Positions 52,463-63,147 of a stretch of DNA of 64,000 nt are shown piece after piece. The position numbers and the translations under genes were made by a program. Position 1 is the first letter of the stretch. Each line of letters begins with the position of its first letter. A model generated the notes under the pieces. That model worked only from the letters and a program-made list of their open reading frames with translations. It ran no database searches and had not been told where the DNA came from. Origin of the DNA: Pseudomonas sp. SL4(2022) (GTDB taxonomy: Bacteria; Pseudomonadota; Gammaproteobacteria; Pseudomonadales; Pseudomonadaceae); the NCBI RefSeq assembly GCF_026625725.1, contig NZ_CP113060.1:2672001-2736000 (forward strand). Reading direction: 5' to 3'.

Positions 52463-52470
52463 GCGGGCTT
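52448..52470 (-). terminator. Terminator at the 3' ends of the GGDEF-EAL gene and the acyltransferase gene
   Basis: Stem AAGCCCGCC / GGCGGGCTT with a 5-base loop. On the minus strand it is followed by TTTT, so it suits the acyltransferase at 52491-53396. The TAG stop of the plus-strand gene (52460-52462) falls inside the hairpin. Confidence 0.8.
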
Positions 52471-52490
52471 GAGCGCAGTGTGGGCGAGTA

Positions 52491-53396
52491 TCAGCGCGCG
52501 GGGAAGCGCTGTTTCAGCTCATCGAGCTGCGCATCCTTGTCCAGCCACAACTGGTTCACCCACTGCTGGAACTGCAGGCGATAGGCTTCGTCCTGATCAT
52601 AGTTGCCACCGATGAATTCAGCCGGAATCTGCAACTCCTCGAAGCGCACCACCACCTGGCTGACCCTGCCACACAGCAGGTCCCAGAAACCAGGATTGCC
52701 CTGTGGGTAGTGGATGGTGACATTGACCATGCTGTGCAGTTGCTCGCCCATGGCGTCGAGTACAAAGGCGATCCCGCCGGCCTTGGGTTTGAGCAGGTGC
52801 TTGAATGGTGACTGCTGCTGCGCGTGCTTGGCGGGCGACAGGCGCGTGCCTTCGAGGAAGTTGAACACCGAAACCGGGTTGGTCTTGTAGCGTGCGCAGG
52901 CCTTGCGCGTGGTGGCCAGGTCCTGGCCGCGTTTCTCTGGGTACTTGGCCAGGTACTCCTTGCTGAAACGCTTCATGAACGGGAATTCCAGCGCCCACCA
53001 GCACAGGCCAATCACCGGGACCCAGATCAGCTCCTGCTTGAGGAAGAATTTCAGCAGCGGCATACGCCGGTTGAGCAGGTACTGCAGGACCAGAATATCC
53101 ACCCAGCTCTGGTGGTTACTGGTCACCAGGTAGGAGTGCTGTTTGTCGAAGCCGCTCAGGCCGGCGACATCCCAGTGGGTCTTGCCGACCTGTTTCATCC
53201 AGAATTTGTTGGTGCTGATCCAGAACTCGGCAATGCCATGCATGACAAAACGCAGCGCCCGTTGGATCGGGGCAATCGGCAGCAACAGCTTGAGCAGCGC
53301 CACGGCGAACAGCGGCCAGCAGCAGATCAGGGTGTTCAGGGCAAGAAGCAGGCTGGCCAGCAGGCCGCGTAGTGGGGCAGGCAGAAAATACAGCAT
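52491..53396 (-). CDS. 1-acyl-glycerol-3-phosphate acyltransferase-like protein (YihG type)
   Basis: A 301-residue membrane protein with a hydrophobic N-terminus, the catalytic NHQSWVDILVLQ (HxxxxD) and FLEGTRLSPAK blocks. It belongs to the PlsC/LPLAT superfamily. The start ATG at 53396 has GGAGG 11 bases upstream; the open frame includes TTG codons further upstream. It lies between the signalling genes and pta with no evident co-transcription. Confidence 0.88.
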   Translation of the reverse strand: MLYFLPAPLRGLLASLLLALNTLICCWPLFAVALLKLLLPIAPIQRALRFVMHGIAEFWISTNKFWMKQVGKTHWDVAGLSGFDKQHSYLVTSNHQSWVDILVLQYLLNRRMPLLKFFLKQELIWVPVIGLCWWALEFPFMKRFSKEYLAKYPEKRGQDLATTRKACARYKTNPVSVFNFLEGTRLSPAKHAQQQSPFKHLLKPKAGGIAFVLDAMGEQLHSMVNVTIHYPQGNPGFWDLLCGRVSQVVVRFEELQIPAEFIGGNYDQDEAYRLQFQQWVNQLWLDKDAQLDELKQRFPAR

Positions 53397-53551
53397 TGGG
53401 GCAGGTGCCTCCAGAAAATGGGGCCGGCTGTTTGTGGCCACAGTTGTGGCGCTCAAGCGGCCTTAGCCCCCGACTTATCTACGCCTGCGGTTTTGTACCG
53501 CAGATCGGTCGGCGCACAGGTTAACGCCTGTACACCGAACTGCAACCCCCT

Positions 53552-53578
53552 CGAAACGCTGGTGATCGCAGCGTTTCG
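53552..53578. other. Perfect 10-base hairpin of unknown role upstream of the acyltransferase gene
   Basis: CGAAACGCTG / CAGCGTTTCG with a 7-base loop, in the 228-base space between pta's stop and the acyltransferase start. There is no U-tract on either side, so I do not call it a terminator. Confidence 0.45.
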
Positions 53579-53624
53579 TGGATATTTACCGCTGATCCAG
53601 GGGTGGTGCGGCTTCCGTTGCCGC

Positions 53625-55718
53625 TTATTGCGGCAGATTGGCGGCCTGAATGGCGGTCAGGGCAATGGTGTAGACGATGTCGTCGACCAGTGCACCGCGT
53701 GACAGGTCATTCACCGGCTTGCGCAGGCCTTGCAGCATGGGCCCGACGCTGACGCAGTCGGCGCTGCGTTGCACCGCCTTGTAGGTGGTGTTGCCGGTAT
53801 TCAGGTCGGGGAAGATAAACACCGTGGCGCGGCCGGCTACCTGGCTGTTGGGGGCCTTTTGCCGGCCAACACTTTCAATCGCTGCGGCGTCGTATTGCAG
53901 CGGGCCATCGAGCAATAGTTGAGGGTCGATGGCCCGCGCCAGGCGCGTGGCCTCACGGACTTTCTCGACTTCTTCGCCGCTGCCGGAATCACCGGTGGAG
54001 TAGCTGAGCATGGCCACCCGTGGGGTGATACCGAAGGCGCTGGCTGAGGCTGCGCTTTGCAGGGCGATTTCTGCCAGCTCCACGGCGCTTGGGTCGGGGT
54101 TTACCGCGCAGTCGCCATACACCAGCACTTGGTCAGGCAGCAGCATAAAGAACACCGAGGACACCAGTTTGTACCCCGGTGCGGTCTTGATCAGCTGCAG
54201 GGCCGGGCGGATGGTGTTGGCCGTGGTGTTGATGGCCCCGGATACCAGGCCGTCGACTTCATCCAGCGCCAGCATCATGGTGCCCAGCACCACCGTGTCT
54301 TCCAGCTGCGCGGCAGCCATTGGCGCGTTCAGTCCTTTGCCTTTGCGTAACTCGACCATGGGCTCGACATAACGCTCGCGGATCAGGTCCGGGTCGAGGA
54401 TTTCCAGCCCTTCTGGCAGCTCGATGCCATGGGCGCGGGCCACCGCGTGGACGTCATCCGGCTTGGCCAGCAGCACGCAGCGTGCGATGCCGCGTGCCTG
54501 GCAGATGGCCGCAGCCTGCACGGTGCGCGGCTCGCTACCTTCGGGTAGAACGATGCGTTTGTTGGCCGCTTTGGCGCGCTGCACCAATTGATAGCGAAAG
54601 GCGGGTGGCGACATGCGCAGCTCGCGTGGCTGGCCGCAGCGGGCGAACAGCCATTCGTGGTCGATATGGCTGGCGACGAAATCAGCGACCTTCTCCGCGC
54701 GCTCCTTGTCGTCGACCGGGATTTCCTTGTTCAGGCGGTTGAGGTTGGTGGCGGTGTCATAGGAACCGGTGCTGACCGTCATTACCGGCAAGCCACTCTG
54801 CAATGCTCCGCGGCACAGCTCCATGATCCGTGGGTCCGGGGCAAAATCGCTGCACAACAGCAGGCCGGCCAGCGGCATGCCGTTCATGGCGGCCAGACTG
54901 GCCGCGAGGATGATGTCGTCACGATCTCCAGGTGTGACCACCAATGTACCGGGCTTGAGCAGTTGTACGGTGTTGGCCACCGCACGGGCGCAGAGTACGA
55001 TTTTCAGCATGCGCCGCTGCTCGTAATCGCCGGCATTCAGCACCCGCGCGCCGAGCAGGTCGGCGATGTCGCGGGTGCGCGGGGCGTTCAGTTCGTCCTG
55101 CCAGGGAATGCAGCCGAGCAGGCGGAAGTCATCGGTCTTGAGCAGTGGGGAGAGTTCCTTCAGGCGACTGGCGAACGCCTCGGTGCCGTCTTCGCTGGGT
55201 ACCTTGTTGAGGATCACGCCGAGTACTTTCTCGTCTTTGGGGCCGCCAAACAGCTGCGCCTGGATCTCCACCCGATCGCTCAGTTCGCTGAGGCTTTCCT
55301 GTTCCGGGGCGGAGACCAGAATTACCTCGGCATCCAGACTTTTGGCCAGATGGAAGTTGACCCGTGCGGCATAGCTGGCCTGGCGGGTTGGCACCATGCC
55401 CTCAACGATAACCACATCTTTGCCGGCAGCAGCCTGTTGGTAGAGGCTGATAATTTCTTCCAGCAGCTCATCCAGCTGACCGTCACCCAGCATGCGCTCG
55501 ACATGCGCCAGTGCCAGGGGCTTGGGCGAATGCAGGCCGTGGGTGCGGGCGACCAGCTCGCTGGAGCGCTCTGGGCCCAGGTCTCCCTGATGCGGCTGGG
55601 CGATGGGTTTGAAAAAACCGACCTTGAGCCCGGAACGCTCCAGAGCGCCGACCACACCCAGGCTGATCGAGGTCAGGCCGACACCGAAGCCGGTCGGGGC
55701 GATAAAGAAGGTGTGCAT
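53625..55718 (-). CDS. pta: Phosphate acetyltransferase (long form)
   Basis: A 697-residue enzyme converting acetyl-CoA and phosphate to acetyl phosphate. The long form has a CobQ/BioD-like N-terminal P-loop-type domain (IAPTGFGVGLTSISLGVVGA), a DRTGG domain in the middle and the C-terminal PTA domain (about residues 380-697; FPDLNTGNTTYKAVQRSA). The start has AAAGGAAG. It lies 62 bases after ackA, completing DUF3565-ackA-pta; acetyl phosphate made here can also phosphorylate response regulators. Confidence 0.97.
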   Translation of the reverse strand: MHTFFIAPTGFGVGLTSISLGVVGALERSGLKVGFFKPIAQPHQGDLGPERSSELVARTHGLHSPKPLALAHVERMLGDGQLDELLEEIISLYQQAAAGKDVVIVEGMVPTRQASYAARVNFHLAKSLDAEVILVSAPEQESLSELSDRVEIQAQLFGGPKDEKVLGVILNKVPSEDGTEAFASRLKELSPLLKTDDFRLLGCIPWQDELNAPRTRDIADLLGARVLNAGDYEQRRMLKIVLCARAVANTVQLLKPGTLVVTPGDRDDIILAASLAAMNGMPLAGLLLCSDFAPDPRIMELCRGALQSGLPVMTVSTGSYDTATNLNRLNKEIPVDDKERAEKVADFVASHIDHEWLFARCGQPRELRMSPPAFRYQLVQRAKAANKRIVLPEGSEPRTVQAAAICQARGIARCVLLAKPDDVHAVARAHGIELPEGLEILDPDLIRERYVEPMVELRKGKGLNAPMAAAQLEDTVVLGTMMLALDEVDGLVSGAINTTANTIRPALQLIKTAPGYKLVSSVFFMLLPDQVLVYGDCAVNPDPSAVELAEIALQSAASASAFGITPRVAMLSYSTGDSGSGEEVEKVREATRLARAIDPQLLLDGPLQYDAAAIESVGRQKAPNSQVAGRATVFIFPDLNTGNTTYKAVQRSADCVSVGPMLQGLRKPVNDLSRGALVDDIVYTIALTAIQAANLPQ

Positions 55719-55780
55719 GGGGCTTCCTTTGTGGCTGGGGCGGGTATGCCCGCGAAAACAGGGTGCTGGCCGCTTGCGGC

Positions 55781-56968
55781 TCAGGCGTCAAGTAGGGCCA
55801 GGGTGTCGAGGGCGATCTGCCGTTCCTCGTTGGTCGGCACCACCATGATCCGTGGATGACCCGGTGCCTGGATGGGGCCGGCTGCGCCGCGCACGGTGCG
55901 GGCATTGGCCGGCTCGTCGAGGGCCAGGTTGAGCAGTTTCAGATGGGCAACGGTCTGGCTGCGAATCAGTGCCGAGTTCTCGCCGATACCGCCGGTAAAG
56001 ACCAGGCCGTCGAGTTGTGGCAACGCGCAACTCATGGCCGCCAGGGATTTGGCCAGGCGGTAGCAGAACACCTCGATGGCCAGGGTGGCGCCGGCATGCC
56101 CCTGTCCGCGGGCCTGCTCTAAGGTGCGCATGTCGTTGGACAGGCCGGACAAGCCCAGAAGGCCACTGTCCTTATTGAGCATGGTTTCGATCTGCTCCAG
56201 GCTCCACCCCAGGGTGCGGGCCAGGTGGCTGTGCAGGTTGGGGTCGACATCGCCGCTGCGCGTGCCCATCACCACGCCTTCCAGAGGGGTCAGGCCCATG
56301 CTGGTGTCGCGGCTTTGCCCGTCGACGATGGCGCAGGTCGAGCAGCCATTGCCCAGGTGCGCCACCAGCCAGCTACTGGCACTGACCGGTAGGCCGGCCA
56401 GCTCGGCAGCGCGCTGGCTGACAAACCGGTGGCTGGTGCCGTGGAAACCATAACGGCGTACGCCGTGTTCGCGGTACAGGTGTTCGGGCAGGGCATAGCG
56501 GTAGGCGTGCTCGGGCAGGGTCTGGTGAAAGGCCGTATCGAACACCGCCACCTGAGTCAGGTCGGGGAACAGCTTGATCGCCGCTTCGATGCCCAGCAGA
56601 TTGGCCGGGTTATGCAGGGGCGCCAGTGGCGCGGTGGCGCGAATTGCCGCAAGGCTGGGGGTATCCAGGCGGCAGGCCGCAGTGAAATGCTCACCGCCAT
56701 GCACCACACGATGGCCAATACCGTGCAACTGCCCGCCAGCGGCGGCCTGCACCAGGGGCAATACCTGGGCGAGAGCCGCACGGTGATCGGCATGGGGCAG
56801 GATCAGGCTGTCTTTTTTGTCGCCTTGTTGCCAGTGAATTTGTGCATCCGGGCCGCCCAGCCGCTCAGCCAGACCGCTGAGGATAAAGCCATCTTGCACT
56901 TCGTTGATCAGGGCAAACTTGATCGACGAGCTGCCGCAGTTGATCACCAGAATATTGCGTGCGGGCAT
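55781..56968 (-). CDS. ackA: Acetate kinase
   Basis: A 395-residue enzyme converting acetyl phosphate and ADP to acetate and ATP. The N-terminal [28 protein letters not shown] and FTGGIGENS blocks are all present. Its ribosome site (AAGGAG) lies inside the end of the upstream DUF3565 gene, and the ATG directly abuts that gene's stop. Translation coupling is thus expected. Confidence 0.97.
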   Translation of the reverse strand: MPARNILVINCGSSSIKFALINEVQDGFILSGLAERLGGPDAQIHWQQGDKKDSLILPHADHRAALAQVLPLVQAAAGGQLHGIGHRVVHGGEHFTAACRLDTPSLAAIRATAPLAPLHNPANLLGIEAAIKLFPDLTQVAVFDTAFHQTLPEHAYRYALPEHLYREHGVRRYGFHGTSHRFVSQRAAELAGLPVSASSWLVAHLGNGCSTCAIVDGQSRDTSMGLTPLEGVVMGTRSGDVDPNLHSHLARTLGWSLEQIETMLNKDSGLLGLSGLSNDMRTLEQARGQGHAGATLAIEVFCYRLAKSLAAMSCALPQLDGLVFTGGIGENSALIRSQTVAHLKLLNLALDEPANARTVRGAAGPIQAPGHPRIMVVPTNEERQIALDTLALLDA

Positions 56969-57217
56969 CTACCACTCCTTGTTCAAATCTTGGGTCGGGC
57001 GTTCTATCGTCGCCTCGCTTGCGCCATTTTCAGCTGCGCACCATCCGCAGGCAAAGGCTTTGTCCAGTTGCGCCTGACGCTGTTGGGCATCCAGCACCCA
57101 GGCGCGATTTTGCCAGGGCGGCTGGTGGCGCAGGTGCTGGGTATGGCCGCAGGACAATACGGCCACCCAGTGGCCGTGCTCATCCTGACGAAAATCAAGC
57201 AGGCGCGCTGAGGCCAC
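56969..57217 (-). CDS. DUF3565 small zinc-finger-like protein
   Basis: An 82-residue protein of the DUF3565 family with the core LLDFRQDEHGHWVAVLSCGH (Cys-Gly-His), QPPWQNRAWVL and a CGWCA pair, together giving a probable zinc site. The GTG at 57217 is the start that fits the family; the long open frame further upstream runs opposite slyD and is not real. It ends in TAG at 56971-56969 and is followed at once by the ackA ATG. Function is unknown; pairing with ackA suggests an acetate- or acetyl-phosphate-linked role. Confidence 0.82.
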   Translation of the reverse strand: MASARLLDFRQDEHGHWVAVLSCGHTQHLRHQPPWQNRAWVLDAQQRQAQLDKAFACGWCAAENGASEATIERPTQDLNKEW

Positions 57218-57307
57218 GCTTGCCCGTCCGTCTGTGTCCGGTTCGCTTTCGCGCGTGCCCTTGGGTAAACTTGCCCGCTCTTTATTTCCAAGCAAAGGTC
57301 TCGCCCC

Positions 57308-57793
57308 ATGCTGATCGCCGCCAATAAGGCTGTCTCCATCGACTATACCCTGACTAACGATGCCGGTGAGGTGATCGACAGTTCCGCAGGCGGCGCGCCG
57401 CTGGTTTATCTGCACGGTGCCGGCAACATCATCGGCGGCCTGGAAAAAGCCCTGCTGGGCAAGCAGGTTGGCGACGAACTGGACGTTGCCGTTGAGCCGG
57501 AAGATGCCTATGGCGAATACAGCGCCGAGCTGGTAGCCACTCTCAACCGTTCGATGTTCGAAGGTGTGGATGAGCTGGAAGTGGGTATGCAGTTCCACGC
57601 CTCCGGCCCGGACGGCGGCATGCAGATCGTGACCATCCGTGAACTGGATGGCGACGACGTGATCGTTGACGGCAATCATCCGCTGGCGGGTCAGCGCCTG
57701 AACTTCAAGGTCAAGGTTGTTAACGTACGTGATGCCAGCGAAGAAGAAGTTGCCCATGGCCATATCCATGGCGAAGGCGGTCACCATCATTGA
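57308..57793 (+). CDS. slyD: FKBP-type peptidyl-prolyl isomerase SlyD
   Basis: A 161-residue chaperone and isomerase. FKBP half: DYTLTNDAGEVIDSS and PLVYLHGAGNIIGGLEKALLG. The insert-in-flap chaperone domain is the PEDAYGEY to NHPLAG region. A short His-rich C-terminal tail (HGHIHGEGGHHH) is a metal-binding feature, shorter than in E. coli SlyD. It diverges from DUF3565-ackA-pta and has a terminator. Confidence 0.96.
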   Translation: MLIAANKAVSIDYTLTNDAGEVIDSSAGGAPLVYLHGAGNIIGGLEKALLGKQVGDELDVAVEPEDAYGEYSAELVATLNRSMFEGVDELEVGMQFHASGPDGGMQIVTIRELDGDDVIVDGNHPLAGQRLNFKVKVVNVRDASEEEVAHGHIHGEGGHHH

Positions 57794-57873
57794 TGGTTTA
57801 GCCTTATGTGAGAGCCGCGAGTCGACTTATGGTCGTATCAGCCGCTGGTTCCACTGCTAAGCTGCAAAAGAAG

Positions 57874-57903
57874 AAAGGCGCCTTCATATAGGCGCCTTTT
57901 TTA
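57874..57903 (+). terminator. Rho-independent terminator after slyD
   Basis: Stem AAAGGCGCC / GGCGCCTTT with an 8-base loop is followed by TTTT, 81 bases after the stop codon. Confidence 0.9.
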
Positions 57904-58018
57904 TGACCCGCCATCCTCGGCGGTCACCCTGCGGGCCGTCGCGGTGCGACGTTAAGAATGGCTCCCGGCCATTTTTTGTCTGCTACACGCAACCTGTGTG
58001 TTCTCAAGGAGTTAGACC

Positions 58019-58501
58019 ATGAGTGCCTTTCACGACCTCAACCTGCGTGCACTGGATGGCCAAGAGCTGCCGCTGGCACCCTTCAAGGGGCAGGTGGTGC
58101 TGGTGGTTAATGTGGCTTCCAAGTGTGGCCTGACACCCCAGTATGCTGGCCTGGAAAAGCTCTATCAGCACTATAAGAGTCAGGGCTTCAGCGTGTTGGG
58201 ATTGCCGTGCAATCAGTTTGCCGGGCAGGAGCCTGACAGCGAAGAAGCCATTGCTACGTTTTGCAGCCTCAACTACGGCGTGACCTTCCCGTTAGGCAGC
58301 AAGCTTGAGGTGAATGGGCCGGACCGCCATCCGCTGTATCGCCTGCTGGCAGGTGAGGGGGCCGAATTCCCGGGGGATATCACCTGGAATTTCGAGAAAT
58401 TCCTCGTCGGCCATGACGGCCGTGTGCTGGCGCGCTTCTCGCCGCGCACCACGCCGGATGATCCGAGCATTATCCAGGCGATCGAAAAAGCCCTGGGATA
58501 A
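58019..58501 (+). CDS. Glutathione peroxidase (Cys type)
   Basis: A 160-residue peroxidase. The active-site Cys is in NVASKCGLTPQYAGL, the Gln in PCNQFAGQEP and the Trp/Asn in ITWNFEKFLV. It is a Cys form, not selenocysteine, and may use thioredoxin as partner. The start ATG has AAGGAG. It may form one unit with the nitroreductase 96 bases downstream. Confidence 0.95.
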   Translation: MSAFHDLNLRALDGQELPLAPFKGQVVLVVNVASKCGLTPQYAGLEKLYQHYKSQGFSVLGLPCNQFAGQEPDSEEAIATFCSLNYGVTFPLGSKLEVNGPDRHPLYRLLAGEGAEFPGDITWNFEKFLVGHDGRVLARFSPRTTPDDPSIIQAIEKALG

Positions 58502-58597
58502 GGCCATTTGCGCCAAGGCTGCGGACTAAGCCGGTATACAGCTTGTTCGCAGCCAGGCATCGCGGCTTAATCGGTTGATCTGCCGAGGATGCCCCCG

Positions 58598-59335
58598 ATG
58601 AGCCTGTTTCCCGCTGACACTGCTATTGCCCCCGCTACCCCTGCCGCACTGCGCGAGCTGATCGAGAGTCGTCGCGCGGTACGGCGCTTTACGGCCGAAG
58701 TGGTGCCTGATGAGGTGGTGCGTGATTGTCTGGAGCTGGCGGTGCTCGCCCCCAACTCCTGCAACCTGCAGCCCTGGAGTTTCCAGGTGATTCGCGATCC
58801 GGCGTTGCTGGCCCGTTTGCATCCGGTGTGCATGAGTCAGAACGCCGCCAAGGCGCCGCTGATCATTGCCGTGCTGGCGCGCCCGGATACCTGGAAACAG
58901 GCTTGCCAGAACATCATCGACTACTGGCCGGAGCCTGAAGTGCCTGCGCGGATTCGCCGCTTCTACAACAAGACCGCTCCCTTTCAGTACAACCAGGGCC
59001 CATTCGGTCTGTTTGGGCTGTTCAAACGTCAGCTGCTGCGGGTGGCTGCCTGGCGCAAACCGCTGATGCGCGCGCCCAACAGCCAGGCGCAGATGCGCAT
59101 CTGGGCGGTGAAATCCACGGCGTTGGCGGCGCAGAACCTGATGCTGGCCTTCCAGAGCCATGGCTATGCCACCTGCCCGATGGAAGGTTTTGATGAGGTG
59201 CGCCTGCGCAAGACCCTGAACATCCCGCGCCAGGCGTTACCGATCATGTTGCTGGCGGTGGGCAAGCAGGATGAAAAGGGCGTGTATAACCCGCGCCTGC
59301 GTTTTCCGTTGGAGCAGCACGTGACATGGCTATAG
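58598..59335 (+). CDS. Nitroreductase-family oxidoreductase
   Basis: A 245-residue FMN-dependent protein. FMN-binding residues are in ESRRAVRRF, APNSCNLQPW and GYATCPMEGF. The start ATG at 58598 has AGGA 8 bases upstream; another ATG three codons earlier is possible. It could reduce nitroaromatics or quinones. It follows the glutathione peroxidase, perhaps part of oxidative stress response. Confidence 0.9.
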   Translation: MSLFPADTAIAPATPAALRELIESRRAVRRFTAEVVPDEVVRDCLELAVLAPNSCNLQPWSFQVIRDPALLARLHPVCMSQNAAKAPLIIAVLARPDTWKQACQNIIDYWPEPEVPARIRRFYNKTAPFQYNQGPFGLFGLFKRQLLRVAAWRKPLMRAPNSQAQMRIWAVKSTALAAQNLMLAFQSHGYATCPMEGFDEVRLRKTLNIPRQALPIMLLAVGKQDEKGVYNPRLRFPLEQHVTWL

Positions 59336-59424
59336 CCGTAGGTTGAGGAGCAGAGCGATGAAGCCGCCAATGCCTGTTGGGCTTCGCTGCGCTCAACGCC
59401 AACCTACCCATGCTTCTATCAGCT

Positions 59425-60756
59425 TTACAGCACGCCGGCTTTTTTCCAGGCCAAATAACTGCTCACCAGTTGCGGTCCCAATTCACTAGGCCGCGCATCC
59501 AGTACCGGCACCCTGTTGGCTATCAGGCGTTCGTGCAGGCCGGCGCGGGCGTTCAGGTAGTCCAGTGTGCCGCAGTAATCCAGGGCGCTGGAGAGGTCCT
59601 GCACCGGGGTGTGGCGTAGGGTATCCAACACTTCTTCACGCAGGCTGGCGACCAGCACGCGGTGTTGGCGGCTCAGGCGTTTGACCGCGCCGAGCAGCGC
59701 CTGGTCATCCTCATCGCGCAGGTTGGTGACCAGCACCACCAGGGCGCGGCGTCGTTGACGGCTGAGCAGGTTTTCCACGGCGGCCGTGAAATCGGCCGGT
59801 TGCTGGGTGCTGCGCAGGTCGTACAGCGCATTGAGCAGCACACTCAGCTGCGCCTGACCTTTGACCGGCGCGAGGAAGCGGTTCTGCTCGCTGGCAAAGG
59901 TCGACAGGCCGACCGCATCGCCCTGGCGCAGCGCCACGTAGCTCAGCAGCAGCGACGCGTTGAGGGCGTGATCGAAATGCGACAGCTCGCCATCCTGGCT
60001 GCGCATGCGGCGGCCGCAGTCGAGCAGGAAGACGATCTGCTGGTCGCGCTCATCTTGATACTCGCGGGCAATCGGTGTGCGTTTGCGCGCGGTGGCCTTC
60101 CAGTCGATCTGCCGCAGGGTGTCGCCGTCGCGGAATTCGCGCAGCTGATGAAATTCCTGACCCAGGCCGCGGCGTTGTTGCTGGCGTACGCCAAGCTGGC
60201 TTAGCCAGTCATCCACCGCCATCAGTTGCGCGCCGTACAGCCGGGCGAAATCCGGGTAGACGCGGGTTTCACCGGCCACTGGCAGGTAACGGCGGGCGTG
60301 CCACAGGCCCATGGGGCTGGGCAGGCTGACTTCGCACTGCGGGAAATGGAAATGCCCGCGCAGTAGCGGGCGCACGCGGTAGCTGACCTGCGTCTGCTCA
60401 CCGGGGTGCAGATCGACCTTGAGTGGCAGGTGCTCGAAGGCCATCTCGCCGGACAGATGGTCGAACACCTCCACTTGTAGCGCACGGGGGTAGCGGTGGT
60501 GCAGATCCAGCCGCACTTCGCTCCAGCGCCCCAGCGGCAGGTTGCCGGGTAGCTGGCGCTCGATGCGCGGCGAGGGCACTTGGCGCAGCAGCAGGGCGTC
60601 GATCAGCGTCAGGCCGAGCAGGACCAGCAGCAGGCCCCAGTAAATCGGGGTGAAGCTGCGCGGCACGGCAACGCCCAGGGCGCTGCAGATACCCAGGGCA
60701 ATGCCGAGAAGGAACAGACCGGCGAGCAGCGCCAGCAGCGTGCGCGCGGGCTTCAT
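59425..60756 (-). CDS. DUF58 family protein
   Basis: A 443-residue protein with two N-terminal membrane segments (about residues 5-45) and the DUF58 signature (LREFRDGDTLRQIDWKATA) followed by a vWA-like part (VFLLDCGRRM). DUF58 proteins accompany MoxR AAA ATPases. The start ATG at 60756 precedes MKPARTLLALLAGLF; the longer open frame is not real. Last gene of the four-gene minus-strand run. Confidence 0.92.
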   Translation of the reverse strand: MKPARTLLALLAGLFLLGIALGICSALGVAVPRSFTPIYWGLLLVLLGLTLIDALLLRQVPSPRIERQLPGNLPLGRWSEVRLDLHHRYPRALQVEVFDHLSGEMAFEHLPLKVDLHPGEQTQVSYRVRPLLRGHFHFPQCEVSLPSPMGLWHARRYLPVAGETRVYPDFARLYGAQLMAVDDWLSQLGVRQQQRRGLGQEFHQLREFRDGDTLRQIDWKATARKRTPIAREYQDERDQQIVFLLDCGRRMRSQDGELSHFDHALNASLLLSYVALRQGDAVGLSTFASEQNRFLAPVKGQAQLSVLLNALYDLRSTQQPADFTAAVENLLSRQRRRALVVLVTNLRDEDDQALLGAVKRLSRQHRVLVASLREEVLDTLRHTPVQDLSSALDYCGTLDYLNARAGLHERLIANRVPVLDARPSELGPQLVSSYLAWKKAGVL

Positions 60757-60796
60757 GCGGAGGCGCCTCTCAATGCGGGCTTTTGCCAAGTACGGG

Positions 60797-61899
<1,103 letters not shown>

Positions 61900-61903
<4 letters not shown>

Positions 61904-63147
61904 AGGGCATTCCTGAGGGTTTGCAGGTTGGCGACCTGGCGGGTGAAGTCGGCGGCGGCCAGGCGCTGCTTGGGCAACGGCCGCATGGCTTGGCTGATAA
62001 CGCTGGAAGGCTGGCGGGTCAGGCGGCTCAGCACCTGCCACTGCTCGGCCACCGCGAGGCGTTCGAAACCGGGGTGACGATGCCGCGCGCGGCGCTGGAT
62101 GTCTTGTTGCAAGCCTTGTAGCAGGCTGTGCTGACCGTTGTGGCGCAGGAGGAAGTCAGCGCTACCACGCAGGTGTTCCTGCAGCTGGCGGCGATTGCGA
62201 CTGGCGGGCAACAGCAGCGGGCCTTGGCGCATGCCCAGATGCCATAGGCCGAATGCCAGCAACAGCGTGAGTGCAGCCAATGCCTGCGGGAAGTGTTCGA
62301 GCAGCAGGCTGAACAGGTCGTCGCGGTCGGCGCGGTAGAGCAGGGTAACCTGGCTGTCCTGGGTCATGTACCAGAGCAACCAGGCGTTGTCGTATTCGCC
62401 GATGCTCTGGTTCTGCCAGATCCAGCTGTCGCTGACCACGCTGATCAGGCCGTCACCATGGTAGAGCTGCAACAGATGGGTGGCTGCGTCGCTGTTGGCC
62501 CAGGCGTGGGCGCGGTTCTCGGAGTCGTAGAGGTGAAAGTCGGTGTCGAAGTTGAAGTAGGCCGGCGCCTCTTCGTTTTCCAGATACAGCTGGGTCAGCT
62601 CCGGGTAGGCATTGTCTGACTCAGTGGTTGCATCTGCCGCAGCCTCCGGTTCGGCTTGTGGCTCAGCGTCAGTCGTGTTCTCTGCTGAGGCGTCTTCTTC
62701 CGCTGCTTCGCTGGCGTCCTCGTCAAGCTCTTCACTTTCGTATTGCTGGATGCCCAGGCTGTCGAGCAGCAGGTCGCCGCTTTTGCCTTCTTCTTCATCC
62801 CACAGCCGCTCGGCGACAAACAGCAGGTGGCCGCCTTTGGCCGTCCAGGCCAGCAGGCGTTCGGCCTGCTTGGGCGTCATGCGGTTGCGGTCGCCGAGCA
62901 GCAATAGGGTCTGGCCGGCGCTCGGCAGGTTCTGCATGACCTCCAGGCCATCGGCGCGTTGTACCTGCAGGCCCTGTTTACGCAGAAAGTGCTCGGCGGC
63001 GAGGTACGGGTTGGCTTGGGCCTCGGGTGAGGGGCCGTGTTCGAGGGTTTCCTCATAGGGCGTGAGTTTACCCAGCAGGTAGATGCCGAGCAGACCGATC
63101 ACCAGCAATAGTCCGGCACCGAGGAGAAACTGAATGCGCCGGTTCAT
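61900..63147 (-). CDS. DUF4350 domain membrane protein
   Basis: A 415-residue protein with an N-terminal membrane segment (LLGAGLLLVIGLLGIYLLGKL), a DUF4350 domain (RADGLEVMQNLPSAGQTLLLLGDRN), an acidic low-complexity stretch (about residues 150-190, rich in Glu, Asp, Ala) and a second membrane segment (about residues 285-305). The start at 63147 overlaps the stop of the DUF4129 gene by 4 bases. Function unknown. Confidence 0.92.

Noticed and set aside
53552..53578. Perfect hairpin near the pta end as a terminator
   Set aside because: No U-tract follows on either strand, and it is 70 bases from the nearest minus-strand stop on the wrong side.
54588..55859. A 423-codon frame opposite pta
   Set aside because: Shadow of a well-conserved enzyme gene; no ribosome site or family resemblance.
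57218..57790. Extension of the DUF3565 frame across slyD
   Set aside because: It is antisense to slyD; the DUF3565 homology begins near 57200.
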